64,000 nucleotides of DNA from NCBI RefSeq assembly GCF_012999535.1, contig NZ_JABBWV010000002.1, positions 744,001 through 808,000 of the forward strand. The letters are read 5' to 3'. Under the pieces are notes generated by a model. It saw only the letters and a list, made by a program, of their open reading frames with translations, was not told the DNA's origin and made no database searches. Shown piece after piece: positions 16,701 through 24,624 of this stretch (the first letter of the stretch is position 1; every line of letters begins with the position of its first letter). This DNA is from Microbispora sp. H11081 (GTDB taxonomy: Bacteria > Actinomycetota > Actinomycetes > Streptosporangiales > Streptosporangiaceae). The position numbers and the translations under genes are program-made.

Positions 16701-16716
16701 CCTACCTATCGGTAGG
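16701..16716. promoter_or_regulatory. TetR operator upstream of the ABC exporter operon
   Basis: CCTACCTATCGGTAGG has perfect 6-bp arms CCTACC/GGTAGG around TATC, eight bases upstream of the ATPase start. This is the form of many actinobacterial TetR operators, and the operon encodes its own TetR. Confidence 0.7.
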
Positions 16717-16783
16717 GCGGTTGCCCGAATCGGGTGGCGGGTCTGCTGAACTCATGGATCAGCGCAGGTCGACCAGCGGCCGG

Positions 16784-17824
16784 TCAGGCCAGGTTCGGCA
16801 TCGCCGTGATCCAGGCGTTGAGCTCCGCGGCGAGGTGCGGACCGTGGAGCCGATCCAGGTGGGGAGCGGCCAGGTTGATCAGGTTCTTGGCCTGGCGGCT
16901 CGCGCGTATCGCGTCGAGGTCGTCGAGGCTCGGCCGGCAGGGCGTCTGAGCTTGGTCGAGGGTGATCGGCAGGGCGTCGAGGCAGGCGCGGACGATGGCT
17001 TCGGGCGCTGGAAGGACGCCGGCCAGGTCGTCGCTGTGGCCCCTGACGTGGCGGGCCGTGCTGAAGGACGCGATGCGGATCGCGGTCTCGGCGTCGGAGA
17101 AGGTTCCCGTCTTGTGGGCCTGCCGGACGGCCCACATGTACAGTCGCGCGGCTTCGGCTCGCTGGTCGGATCGGTTGTTCACCGTGGCCTCGATGTGGAG
17201 GAACAGCGACAACCACCAGTTGGGGGCGTCGACGCCCTTGCTTCGATGCCGGTTGAGCCAAGCCTGCCGTTGGGATGCGGTGGCCTGCAGGAGATGGTCG
17301 ATGCGGTGTCCGCCGGGAGCAGGATCCGAGGTGCGCCGCGCTGCGGTCTCGGCGCGCAGTGGCGCGGTGACGGCGTAGACGCCACCATCAAGCCGGTCAT
17401 CGGTGACCAGGAGCGACACCATTGACTCGGGTTGCCAGTACTCGCGGAATTCCACGTTCGTGGTGGGAAGTTCGACGAGGTCGATGCCGAGATCGGCGAG
17501 GGCCGTGCGGAGCGCGTGGAACGGCAGGTGCGGCTGGAGTGGGCCGTACTCCTTCTCGATCGGGCCGGCCGCTACCTGCGGACCGGCCGAGCCGAGCCGA
17601 TGGAGTTGCACGGTGAAGTGGGTGCCGCGCCAGTTCTCCTCTCCAGGGCCCTGTTCCCAGAAGAAGTCGACCAGGCCGTAGTCGCGCCACATCTGTCGTC
17701 GGTGCCGGTTCTCCGCCGACGTGATCCCGAGAATCCGGTCGACCTGGTCGGGGCTGCACGTGTGGTCGGCCCCCAGGACGTTCCCCCTGGCCACGATGTC
17801 GACCACGAGATCCGAAGTGCTCAT
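16784..17824 (-). CDS. Uncharacterised 346-residue protein
   Basis: Starts at ATG 17822-17824 (MSTSDLVVDIVARGNVLGAD). I recognise no domain. The N-terminal half is rich in aromatic residues (WRDYGLVDFFWEQGPGEENW, THFTVQLHRL), which suggests a compact alpha/beta fold like many SMI1- or immunity-type proteins. The C-terminal half is helical (EAARLYMWAVRQAHKTGTFS, AAPHLDRLHGPHLAAELNAW). It follows the gene 17850-18518 by 25 bases on the same strand and is probably co-transcribed. A 219-base copy of its 3' end lies at 8242-8460. A longer upstream frame overlaps the next gene out of phase and was rejected. Confidence 0.7.
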   Translation of the reverse strand: MSTSDLVVDIVARGNVLGADHTCSPDQVDRILGITSAENRHRRQMWRDYGLVDFFWEQGPGEENWRGTHFTVQLHRLGSAGPQVAAGPIEKEYGPLQPHLPFHALRTALADLGIDLVELPTTNVEFREYWQPESMVSLLVTDDRLDGGVYAVTAPLRAETAARRTSDPAPGGHRIDHLLQATASQRQAWLNRHRSKGVDAPNWWLSLFLHIEATVNNRSDQRAEAARLYMWAVRQAHKTGTFSDAETAIRIASFSTARHVRGHSDDLAGVLPAPEAIVRACLDALPITLDQAQTPCRPSLDDLDAIRASRQAKNLINLAAPHLDRLHGPHLAAELNAWITAMPNLA

Positions 17825-17849
17825 CAGCCGCCCGTTTCCGATTCGCTTC

Positions 17850-18518
17850 TCAACACCTGTAGCCGATGGTGTCGAGCGCCTCTGCGAGATCTGCCAGGCC
17901 GATCCCGGGGTTGAGGCGTCGGACGAGGTCGGGGGTGATCTCGCGGTGGTCGAAGATGGCCGTGACATCCGATGGGTCGACCGTCCGGCCGAAGTAGTCC
18001 GAGGCGTAGTCGCAGTAGACCTCGGGCGTCTGCGCGGACAGGAGGTCGAACAGATAGGTAGCGCCATCAGGATCGTCGGTCTCGGGGTAGTCGAGGGCAC
18101 CGGTCTGCCATGCCGCATCGTCGTGACCACGCCACAGGCACACCGTGGCCGCGAGAAACGGTCCGGTGCCGGCATCGTGACAGAAGGCGGGCTCGGTCAC
18201 GTAGGCGGCGAACTCTGACGGGACCGAGTCGACGAGCCCCGGCCATGGGCCGTAGCCGTCATCCCCATAAGGGCTCATCGGCGACTCGTGATCGAAGCCC
18301 CGGATGAACACGCCGCCTGCGGCGAAGACGATCGAGTACTCGTCCCCGCTGCCGTTGGTCATGGAAGCGAGTTCCTCATGCGGACCCCATCGCCGGTCGA
18401 AGGAGTAGCAGGCGTATTCGCCGGCGCTCAGGATCGCGTCCAGGACGGCATACGACTGGCTCAGCTTCCGGACGGTGGCGATGGAAGGGAGTCTTCGAGC
18501 GAGGTCAGCAGCGGTCAT
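17850..18518 (-). CDS. Uncharacterised acidic 222-residue protein
   Basis: Begins at ATG 18516-18518 (MTAADLARRLPSIATVRKL). The body has WGPHEELASMTNGSGDEYSI, VFIRGFDHESPMSPYGDDGY and VPSEFAAYVTEPAFCHDAG, then an acidic stretch PETDDPDGATYLFDLLSAQT. I have seen this pattern in hypothetical proteins of many bacteria but know no function; no signal peptide or membrane segment is present. It is the first of a two-gene unit with 16784-17824. Longer in-frame starts up to 18677 exist but their sequence is low complexity. Confidence 0.7.
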   Translation of the reverse strand: MTAADLARRLPSIATVRKLSQSYAVLDAILSAGEYACYSFDRRWGPHEELASMTNGSGDEYSIVFAAGGVFIRGFDHESPMSPYGDDGYGPWPGLVDSVPSEFAAYVTEPAFCHDAGTGPFLAATVCLWRGHDDAAWQTGALDYPETDDPDGATYLFDLLSAQTPEVYCDYASDYFGRTVDPSDVTAIFDHREITPDLVRRLNPGIGLADLAEALDTIGYRC

Positions 18519-18845
18519 CGGGCCATCCAACAGGGCGGCTACGACATTTCTGGTGGCGGGTGGGCGCAGGGGAGACGTGGGCGTCGATGCCCGCACCAGG
18601 CTCGACCCGGAGGTGAGCGAGCCGGTCGGCGTACGGGTGACGGCGATGGCAACCAGGCCACTTGCCGAGTCCGGCATTCAGGCGGAGAACATAGTCTTTG
18701 ATCTACTTTGTAAAGGTGCTGGGTTTGAGGCAATACTGACACTCGACAATCCAAAACCCCCTAAACCAGCGAAAACCGGGGGCGGACAGGGTCACCGGTA
18801 CGGGCCTGGCCGGGCGCGCGGGTCGTGGTAGGCGCTCGACTGCGG
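18519..18845. other. Intergenic region with a repeated regulatory-like element
   Basis: 327 bases with no convincing gene. An AT-rich core (about 18690-18765) holds the 18-bp repeat shared with 2863-2880 and a weak CCCCC/GGGGG hairpin (18757-18761 with 18778-18782). The rest is GC-rich spacer before the MerR gene's 3' end. Confidence 0.55.
18701..18718 (+). repeat. 18-bp exact repeat, copy 2
   Basis: Identical to 2863-2880. No gene starts just downstream on the plus strand here, so this copy may be a relic of a promoter moved or left by rearrangement, or an operator for the minus-strand genes. Confidence 0.65.
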
Positions 18846-19337
18846 TCAGTTCTCCTCGGGGATACGGCTCGTGGCCATGTCGGCGAACGGCAGAGGGCAG
18901 TCGGGGCAGGTGCAGTGGGTCAGGCTGTCGCAACCGGCGCTGGCCACCGCGCCGAGCGCGCGCCGGATGGTGGTCAGGTCGGCGATCCGCGCGTCCACCT
19001 CGGCGATCTTTTCCTGGACGCGCTCGCGCAGGTCGGGGGTGGGGTGGCGGCGCCGTCCGGTGTCGATCAGCTCGGCCACCTCCTTCAGGGTGAAGCCGAG
19101 CCGCTGCGCTGCCTTGATCACGGTCAGCAGGGTGACGGTCTCGGGCGGGTAGGCGCGGTGCCCGCCCGGGCTGCGCGCCGGTTCGGCGATGAGCCCGCGG
19201 CGCTCGTAGTAGCGCAGCGTCTGCGGGTTGACGCCGGCTCGCTCGGCAACCTGCCCGCTGCGCAGGTACGGCCTGCCTGAGCCCTGCAGTTCGGCGGACA
19301 CCTGATCGGCGAGCAGGTGCTCGCGGTCCATCGCCAT
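18846..19337 (-). CDS. MerR-family metal-type regulator
   Basis: A 163-residue protein from ATG 19335-19337. The MerR HTH begins YLRSGQVAERAGVNPQTLRY and continues YERRGLIAEPARSPGGHRAY. A dimerisation helix follows (LRERVQEKIAEVDARIADLT). The C terminus carries SAGCDSLTHCTCPDCPLPF, four cysteines that could form a metal or redox site as in mercury and copper MerR proteins. It is the second gene after 19346-19681, 8 bases apart, so the operon is probably controlled by this protein through the MerR-type promoter at 19690-19719. Confidence 0.85.
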   Translation of the reverse strand: MAMDREHLLADQVSAELQGSGRPYLRSGQVAERAGVNPQTLRYYERRGLIAEPARSPGGHRAYPPETVTLLTVIKAAQRLGFTLKEVAELIDTGRRRHPTPDLRERVQEKIAEVDARIADLTTIRRALGAVASAGCDSLTHCTCPDCPLPFADMATSRIPEEN

Positions 19338-19345
19338 CGTCTTCC

Positions 19346-19681
19346 TCAGCACAGAGCGCGGGCCTGCAGAGCGTCCAGCACGCCGACATGCTGGACCGGC
19401 ACGGTCGCCTCCAGCGCCAGGCCGCCATCGGCGATGGTGAGGGTGAAGGTGAAGAAGGAGCAGCAGCCGTTCTCGCGGGCGGCCAGTTCGGCGGCCCGGG
19501 CGGCGTTGTCCGGGCTGAAGACGAGTTCCAGTCGCAGCCGGGTGTGCTCGGGTCGTGCCACACCCCGCACCGCGTTGGCGAACAAGGCGTCGAACTCGGC
19601 CACGCGAAGCGGTCGCTCGGCGTTGGGCAGCGTGCAGGCGGAGGGGACCCACTCCACGTCGAGGGAGACGTTGCGTGTCAT
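19346..19681 (-). CDS. Small Cys-pair protein of a MerR operon
   Basis: A 111-residue protein, no signal peptide. ARENGCCSFFTFTLTIADGG contains adjacent cysteines suited to metal binding. The protein looks like an alpha/beta fold with a central strand pair (TRLRLELVFSP, LALEATVPV). I know similar small proteins beside actinobacterial MerR genes but no assigned function. Its ATG lies only about nine bases from the -10 element, so the mRNA may be nearly leaderless. A role as a metal-binding accessory protein is inference. Confidence 0.75.
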   Translation of the reverse strand: MTRNVSLDVEWVPSACTLPNAERPLRVAEFDALFANAVRGVARPEHTRLRLELVFSPDNAARAAELAARENGCCSFFTFTLTIADGGLALEATVPVQHVGVLDALQARALC

Positions 19682-19689
19682 ACCTCGAC

Positions 19690-19719
19690 GGTAAACCTGT
19701 ACCCGGGTACCGAATGCAA
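19690..19719 (-). promoter_or_regulatory. MerR-type promoter with dyad in the spacer
   Basis: On the minus strand, TTGCAT (19714-19719) and TTTACC (19691-19696) are spaced by 18 bases, and the perfect palindrome GTACCCGGGTAC (19699-19710) lies between them, the arrangement MerR regulators use to activate from an overlong spacer. Confidence 0.68.
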
Positions 19720-19763
19720 GCCCTTTGATGGCGTACGGCCGGAATCCGCCCCGGAGCCTGAGG

Positions 19764-19814
19764 GCCGCTGGAGATGATCAGCCTCGTTACCGAGGCCGAA
19801 GCAGGTCCAGCGGC
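19764..19814 (-). terminator. Nested hairpin after the GH gene
   Basis: Outer arms GCCGCTGGA (19764-19772) and TCCAGCGGC (19806-19814) enclose an inner hairpin GCCTCG-TTAC-CGAGGC (19781-19796). It lies just past the stop codon of the glycoside hydrolase gene. No clear U-tract, so termination strength is uncertain. Confidence 0.55.
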
Positions 19815-19831
19815 TCCTCCTCACTCATGGG

Positions 19832-21904
19832 TCATTGGGCGGTGCAGACGGCGCCGTTGAGGGTGAAGGCGGTCGGCAGCACGTTGGGGCCGCTGTAGGC
19901 GCCGACGAAGCCGATCGAGGTGCTCGCGCCGGGTGCGAGCTTGCCGTTGTCCTGGGTGCTGGTGACCGTCACCGAGGTCCCGTTCTGCTGCCAGTTGCCG
20001 CTCCATCCGCTGCTGACGGTCTGCCACCCGGTGGGCCAGGTGAAGTGGAGGGTCCAGCCGTCGACGGCCGCGGTGCCGGTGTTGGTGATGTCGACGCTGC
20101 CGACGAACCCGTTGCCCCAGTCGTTGGTGTCCCGCAGGCGTACCGAGCAGGAGCTCGTGCCGGGCGTGCCGGTGGTGAAGGTGAGCGGCGGCGACGCCCA
20201 GGAGACGCGGCCCGCGGTGTCACGGGCGATCACGTTGACCGTCTGGCGAGTGCCGGGGACGAGGTTGTGGACCGTGAAGGAGGTGCCGGGGGTCTCGCCG
20301 AGCTGTTCTGTGACGGCGCCTCTCTGACGGTGGATCTCGTACTTGGCGATGGGGCTCGCGCCCGGCGCGGCGGTGGGCCAGGAGATGGTGGCCGTGGTGT
20401 CGGTGACGGCGCTCGCGGTGGGCTGCCCGGGGGCGGCGGGGGCGCCGGCGCTGCTGGTGGCGGAGTGCAGCACCAGCGTGGTCAGCGAGTACGGCGGAAG
20501 CGTCTGGGTCGTCGCGGTGCCGCCCTGGCCGGTGCTGACCGAGGTGGCCCCGTTGGTGAAGGTCAGCACCGTGGGCGCCCCGCCGGCGGGGGTGAACCCG
20601 GCGTAACCGATCTTCACCTGGCGTTCGCCGTCGGGATCGCGGTTGATGAGCAGGACGGCGAGGTCGCCGTTGGGGCGGCGTGCGGCGTGCGCGGCGACCA
20701 TCGGGTCGTCGGTCGCCGCGCGGACGAACCGGTCGCCGGGGCGGGCGAACGAGCTGATCATGGAGAGTGCGTGGTAGGGGGCGAACGGCGTGTTCAGCGG
20801 TGGTTCGCAGGTGTCGCCGGAGCAGGTGGCGTTGGACAGCATGCCGAAGTCGCCGTAGTCGGTGTGGCCGGCGACGGTGCTGATGGTGCCGGCGCCGTTG
20901 TGGACGTTCCACCAGTCGATGGTGAAGACGCCCTGCGCCATGAGGCCGGCGTACGCGTCGGCGGCGAACAGCGCGCCGGGCTGGGTGTTCGGCGCGACTC
21001 CACTGTTGATCTCGGTCATGGCGATGCCGATGTCCCCGGCGCGGGCGCCGGCGTGCTTGGCGATCTGCCCGCGCACCATGTGGATCATGTCGGGGATGTG
21101 GGCGGTCTTGGTGAGGACGTCGGCGACGCCGTTCTGCGGGGGATACCAGTGCAGGATGACGAAGTCGATCTTCGAGGCGGCGATCGACAGGACGGTGTCG
21201 TTCCAGGTGCCCTGGTCATCCGCGGCGACGAGACCGTCGGGCCAGTTGGCGGGGGTGGTGAGCACAGCGCCGATCTTGATGGTCGGGTCGACTGCCTTCA
21301 TCGCGTCCGAGTACGCCACCACGTTCCTGGCGTACTCGGACGGGCTCTTGTCGGCGTGGTCGTCGGCCTCCCACTCGGCGCCGTAGTGGCCGTTGCCGTA
21401 GTTCTCGTTGCCGATCTCCCAGTATTTGACGCCGTACTTCTTGGTGACGTTGGCGTACTCGACCCAGTCGGCGGCCTCCTGGGCGCTGCCGGTGCCGTAG
21501 TTGGCGATGATGATCGGCTGCGCGCCGGTCCGCTTGGCCCCGCTCATGAAGGTGTCGAAGTCGGTGCCGGGGGCGACATAACCGCCGGGGGCGGTGTGGG
21601 TCTTCCAGTGGTAAATGTCGGCGTACGACCCTCCGGGGTAGCGCAGCATCTTCACGCCGGCGGCCTTGAGGAGGTCGGCCGTCTCGTCCGTGCCGAGGTG
21701 GCTGTCCCAGATCGCGTGGTTGGCGCCCACGGCGGTGTCCGACGCCGCTGCCAGGCCCGCGCGGGTGTTGACGGTGACGTTGACGGGCGTGCCCTCGGCC
21801 GGGGTGTCGGCGGACGCGGCCGGTACGCCGGTGAGGAGCTGGGCGGTCACCGCCGCGCCCATGAGGAGCGCGAACGCCGGCCTGGCTGTGCGCAGGGTGC
21901 TCAT
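19832..21904 (-). CDS. Secreted GH51-like glycoside hydrolase with FnIII and CBM2
   Basis: A 690-residue enzyme from ATG 21902-21904 behind AAGGGA. A signal peptide (FALLMGAAVTAQLLTGVPAA, cleavage near ASA) leads a clan GH-A barrel: MLRYPGGSYADIYHWKTHT, YWEIGNENYGNGHYG (acid/base Glu after Asn), ILHWYPPQNG and AMTEINSGV (nucleophile Glu). A beta-sandwich region, one FnIII domain (APGQPTASAVTDTTATISWP) and a C-terminal CBM2 (TNDWGNGFVGSVDITNTG, WTLHFTWPTGWQTVSSGWSG) follow. Likely an alpha-L-arabinofuranosidase or related hemicellulase; the exact family needs a profile search. Confidence 0.82.
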   Translation of the reverse strand: MSTLRTARPAFALLMGAAVTAQLLTGVPAASADTPAEGTPVNVTVNTRAGLAAASDTAVGANHAIWDSHLGTDETADLLKAAGVKMLRYPGGSYADIYHWKTHTAPGGYVAPGTDFDTFMSGAKRTGAQPIIIANYGTGSAQEAADWVEYANVTKKYGVKYWEIGNENYGNGHYGAEWEADDHADKSPSEYARNVVAYSDAMKAVDPTIKIGAVLTTPANWPDGLVAADDQGTWNDTVLSIAASKIDFVILHWYPPQNGVADVLTKTAHIPDMIHMVRGQIAKHAGARAGDIGIAMTEINSGVAPNTQPGALFAADAYAGLMAQGVFTIDWWNVHNGAGTISTVAGHTDYGDFGMLSNATCSGDTCEPPLNTPFAPYHALSMISSFARPGDRFVRAATDDPMVAAHAARRPNGDLAVLLINRDPDGERQVKIGYAGFTPAGGAPTVLTFTNGATSVSTGQGGTATTQTLPPYSLTTLVLHSATSSAGAPAAPGQPTASAVTDTTATISWPTAAPGASPIAKYEIHRQRGAVTEQLGETPGTSFTVHNLVPGTRQTVNVIARDTAGRVSWASPPLTFTTGTPGTSSCSVRLRDTNDWGNGFVGSVDITNTGTAAVDGWTLHFTWPTGWQTVSSGWSGNWQQNGTSVTVTSTQDNGKLAPGASTSIGFVGAYSGPNVLPTAFTLNGAVCTAQ

Positions 21905-22154
21905 AACGTCCCTTTTCCTGGAGGATCTCGCCAGGTGATCGTGATCAGGACGTCTGAAGCGGTCAAGCGGGCGCCCTCGGGCACGGCCGTGAGCTGCGGT
22001 CGAGTTAGGCGGGGCGTGCAACTTTCATGGGCCGGTCGCGCACGGTTTCACGGGCGGTTCAGCCCGCCGCGCCCGGGCCGGCCGCGGCGGGAGGCGTCCG
22101 GCGTGCCGCCGGGGGAGGAGTCCCTGGTCCGCGCCGGTGTGACCGAGGTGGTCC

Positions 22155-22742
22155 TCACCCGTGCCGACGAGCGGGGAGAGCGCCTGCTGATCGGCGGGTG
22201 GGGTGCGAGATCCGGCCATCGCGTCGTTTGACGGCGCCGGTCGCCGCCGGCCGCTGCCGGCCGCGCTGCGCGACTCCCGGCTGCGACATGCCGGGCTGCG
22301 CGACGCCGGACGTCGACCCCCACTGGCGGACCGGCATGTTCTGTCCGACGAGGCAGCTGTCCGGCTCCGATCCGCAGTAGGTGGACTGCACCTCGAACCC
22401 GCCCTGGTCGGTGATGGCCTGCTGAGCCCGTCCCTGCACGAAGGTGGGGCTGATGACGCCGGTCAGGCTCTGGTTGGAGTAGCCCTGGCCGGACTGAGCC
22501 TGAGCGCCGCCCGCGAGCCCTCCGCTGATCACCTGGCCGCCGCCTCCTCCGCCGGGACCGGGGGCTCGGAAGGCTGTGAGCCCTTGCTGCGGATGCCGCG
22601 GGGCGACGCGGGCGGACGCGGGCTGCGCGGCGGCGCTCCCCACTACCATGATCACAAGTGCGGCCAGGGTCAGCCGCCGGGTCGTGGGGGCAGTCGCCAA
22701 GACCTTGCTGCTGCGCGGGCCGCGTACGCGGGAGCGGGACAT
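22155..22742 (-). CDS. Small secreted Gly/Gln-rich protein of unknown function
   Basis: A 195-residue protein starting at ATG 22740-22742 with AGGAAGG upstream. The N terminus is a long Sec signal (TRRLTLAALVIMVVGSAAAQ, ending PASA). The mature part is low complexity: a Gly run, then QSGQGYSNQSLTGVISPTFV and FEVQSTYCGSEPDSCLVGQN with two cysteines that may form a disulfide, and a basic tail (RRDGRISHPTRRS). No known domain. The gene may end earlier in its natural form; the Arg-rich tail is unusual for a secreted protein. Confidence 0.6.
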   Translation of the reverse strand: MSRSRVRGPRSSKVLATAPTTRRLTLAALVIMVVGSAAAQPASARVAPRHPQQGLTAFRAPGPGGGGGGQVISGGLAGGAQAQSGQGYSNQSLTGVISPTFVQGRAQQAITDQGGFEVQSTYCGSEPDSCLVGQNMPVRQWGSTSGVAQPGMSQPGVAQRGRQRPAATGAVKRRDGRISHPTRRSAGALPARRHG

Positions 22743-22960
22743 CTCGTTGTGTGCCTTCCTGGTCCTTCCCCGGCGTTCGCTGTCGCTCGTCCGTGCCGCC
22801 GGGCGTGAGGCACATACCCGCCCGGGCGCCGGCCGCAGCGGCACTGGTGGAGATCGGCGCAGGTCATTGCCGGTCCTTTGGGCTGTTCCCGGCCGCCCGC
22901 GACCGGTGGCACGCGCCGGCAGCGGCCGGCTTCAGGCATCAGACCGCGGTGCCGTCCGTC

Positions 22961-23665
22961 TCAGCCGGCCCGCGCGGGGGAGGGGAGAGGCCGGTCGGGG
23001 AGCGCCTCGGTCGTGGCGTTCCACCAGCGGCGCGAGGCCAGCGCGGCGAGCACGGCGCCGGCGGCGTTGAGCAGCACGTCGTCCGCCGAGGACACCCGGT
23101 CCAGCCGCAGGACGTACTGTGCGGTCTCGATCACGACCGAGCAGCCTGCCCCGAGCGCCAGGATCCGCGGCACGGACGCCAGGGCCGCGAACCGCATCGG
23201 GGCGAAGAACCCCAGCGCGGCGAAGATTAGCAGGTTGCCGCCGATGCCGAGCGGCCCCATGGTCGCCAGGTCCCGCAGCGGGACCAGGCTCACCCGTCCG
23301 GGGACGATGCCGGCCCCCGGGCCGGGCATCATCGTGAGCCACACGAACGGCACCGTCCAGTAGAGCATGCCCACATCGGCCAGCGCCGTCCGCCACGGCG
23401 ATGTGACGCCGGCCGCTCGTCTGCGGCGCGCCAGCGCCCACGCCACCAGCGCGGCGGCCGGCAGCGCGACCAGCATCATGAGCAGCACGCCGTTCTCCGT
23501 GTCGTAGCAGCCGTGCCACCGCCCGGACAGGCACGTGGGGGCGGCCATCAGGAGCGGCCGCCGCACGACGTACGCCAGGCCCGCCAGGGCGAGGACCACC
23601 AGGCCGGCGAGCATGATTCCGCGTGTGCGGCGGGACGGCGCCGGGAGCGATTCGCTGTGGTGCAT
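22961..23665 (-). CDS. VanZ-family membrane protein
   Basis: A 234-residue protein from ATG 23663-23665. It has about five membrane helices, including IMLAGLVVLALAGLAYVV and LLMMLVALPAAALVAWALA. The VanZ-like core is RVSLVPLRDLATMGPLGIGG, NLLIFAALGFFAPMRFAALA, then SVVIETAQYVLRLDRVSSAD DVLLN split over residues 180-210. VanZ proteins are linked to teicoplanin tolerance but most homologues are of unknown role. No van cluster is nearby. Confidence 0.85.
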   Translation of the reverse strand: MHHSESLPAPSRRTRGIMLAGLVVLALAGLAYVVRRPLLMAAPTCLSGRWHGCYDTENGVLLMMLVALPAAALVAWALARRRRAAGVTSPWRTALADVGMLYWTVPFVWLTMMPGPGAGIVPGRVSLVPLRDLATMGPLGIGGNLLIFAALGFFAPMRFAALASVPRILALGAGCSVVIETAQYVLRLDRVSSADDVLLNAAGAVLAALASRRWWNATTEALPDRPLPSPARAG

Positions 23666-23788
23666 GCCCCCTATCGAAGCCGGAGGGCCGTCACCGGGGC
23701 GTATGCGATTCTCCATACGTCCGCGATACGCGCTCGCTCGGCGTCGTCGTCCTGTTCGCCGCGCGCCGCTGCCGCAGGGTCCTCGTTC

Positions 23789-23866
23789 GCGGCCGTGACG
23801 ACGCGGCCGTGACGACGCGGCCGTGACGACGCGGCCGTGACGACGCGGCCCTGGCGACGCGGCCGG
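23789..23866. repeat. 14-bp minisatellite
   Basis: Four perfect copies of GCGGCCGTGACGAC (23789-23844) and one degenerate copy (23845-23858), then a partial. It lies between the vanZ-like and lysE-like genes (divergent promoters). A 14-bp unit would shift phase of any frame; copy number may vary between strains. Confidence 0.85.
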
Positions 23867-23903
23867 TTAAAGCGGTTGCGGTCGCTCGGCCGGGGCCCGG
23901 ACG

Positions 23904-24548
23904 ATGTCCCGTGTGATCTGGCTCGCGTTCGTCGGCTCCTGCTTCCTGCTCGCGATGATCCCGGGTGTGAGCACCGCGGTGATCCTGCGGCAGACGCTCA
24001 GAGCCGGGCGGTCCTCCGGCGTGGCCGCGCTGCTCGGGAACGAGACCGGTATCTTCCTGTGGTCCATGGCAGCCGTGTTCGGTCTGTCCGCGCTCGTCGT
24101 GGCGTCCGAGGTCGCGTACGGCACGATGAAGGCGGTGGGCGCGGCGCTTCTGGTCCTGATGGGCCTTCAATCGCTGTGGAAGGCCCGGCACGCCCCGCCG
24201 GTCCTCGACGCGCCGGTGCCGCCGGCCGACGAGGCGGGACCGGTCGGCGGTTGGCGTCGTTCGTATGGCCTGGGACTCGCCACCTGTGGCGCCAACCCCA
24301 AGGCTGCGGTGTTCGCGATGTCGTTTCTGCCGCAGTTCGTACCGCATGGCGCCAACACGCCGCTGACGCTGGCGGCGCTCGCGGTGCTGTGGGTGGTGGT
24401 GGACGTGATCTGGTATGTCGGGGTGATCTGGCTGGTGGGCCGGGCCGGCGCGGTTCTGGCCAGGCCCGCGGTGCGCCGCCGGTTGGAACAGGCGTCGGGG
24501 GCGGTGCTGGTGGCCCTCGGCGTCCGTGTCGCGGTGGAGGGCCGATGA
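23904..24548 (+). CDS. LysE/RhtB-family amino-acid exporter
   Basis: A 214-residue membrane protein with about six segments. The family signature MIPGVSTAVILRQTLRAGRS sits in the first helix and loop, followed by GVAALLGNETGIFLWSMAAV and CGANPKAAVFAMSFLPQFVP, the second conserved motif. LysE-type proteins export lysine, threonine, homoserine lactones and similar compounds. It starts directly after the minisatellite, so repeat copy number could affect its promoter. No LysG-type regulator is adjacent. Confidence 0.87.
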   Translation: MSRVIWLAFVGSCFLLAMIPGVSTAVILRQTLRAGRSSGVAALLGNETGIFLWSMAAVFGLSALVVASEVAYGTMKAVGAALLVLMGLQSLWKARHAPPVLDAPVPPADEAGPVGGWRRSYGLGLATCGANPKAAVFAMSFLPQFVPHGANTPLTLAALAVLWVVVDVIWYVGVIWLVGRAGAVLARPAVRRRLEQASGAVLVALGVRVAVEGR

Positions 24549-24624
24549 CGGCCGGGCGTGGACGCGCGGGGGCTGGCACACCTCCGGTGCCTTTGAGGAG
24601 CGGCAAGGGCCGGGGCCCGTTCCC

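Noticed and set aside
19835..22231. A 798-residue Gly/Asp-rich open frame antisense to the GH gene
   Set aside because: Low-complexity shadow of a gene with clear catalytic motifs on the other strand.
22961..23665. Glycopeptide resistance cluster from the VanZ-like gene
   Set aside because: No vanH, A, X, R or S homologue is nearby; VanZ-like proteins are widespread.
23789..23866. CRISPR-like array
   Set aside because: The units are directly tandem with no spacers, so it is a minisatellite.
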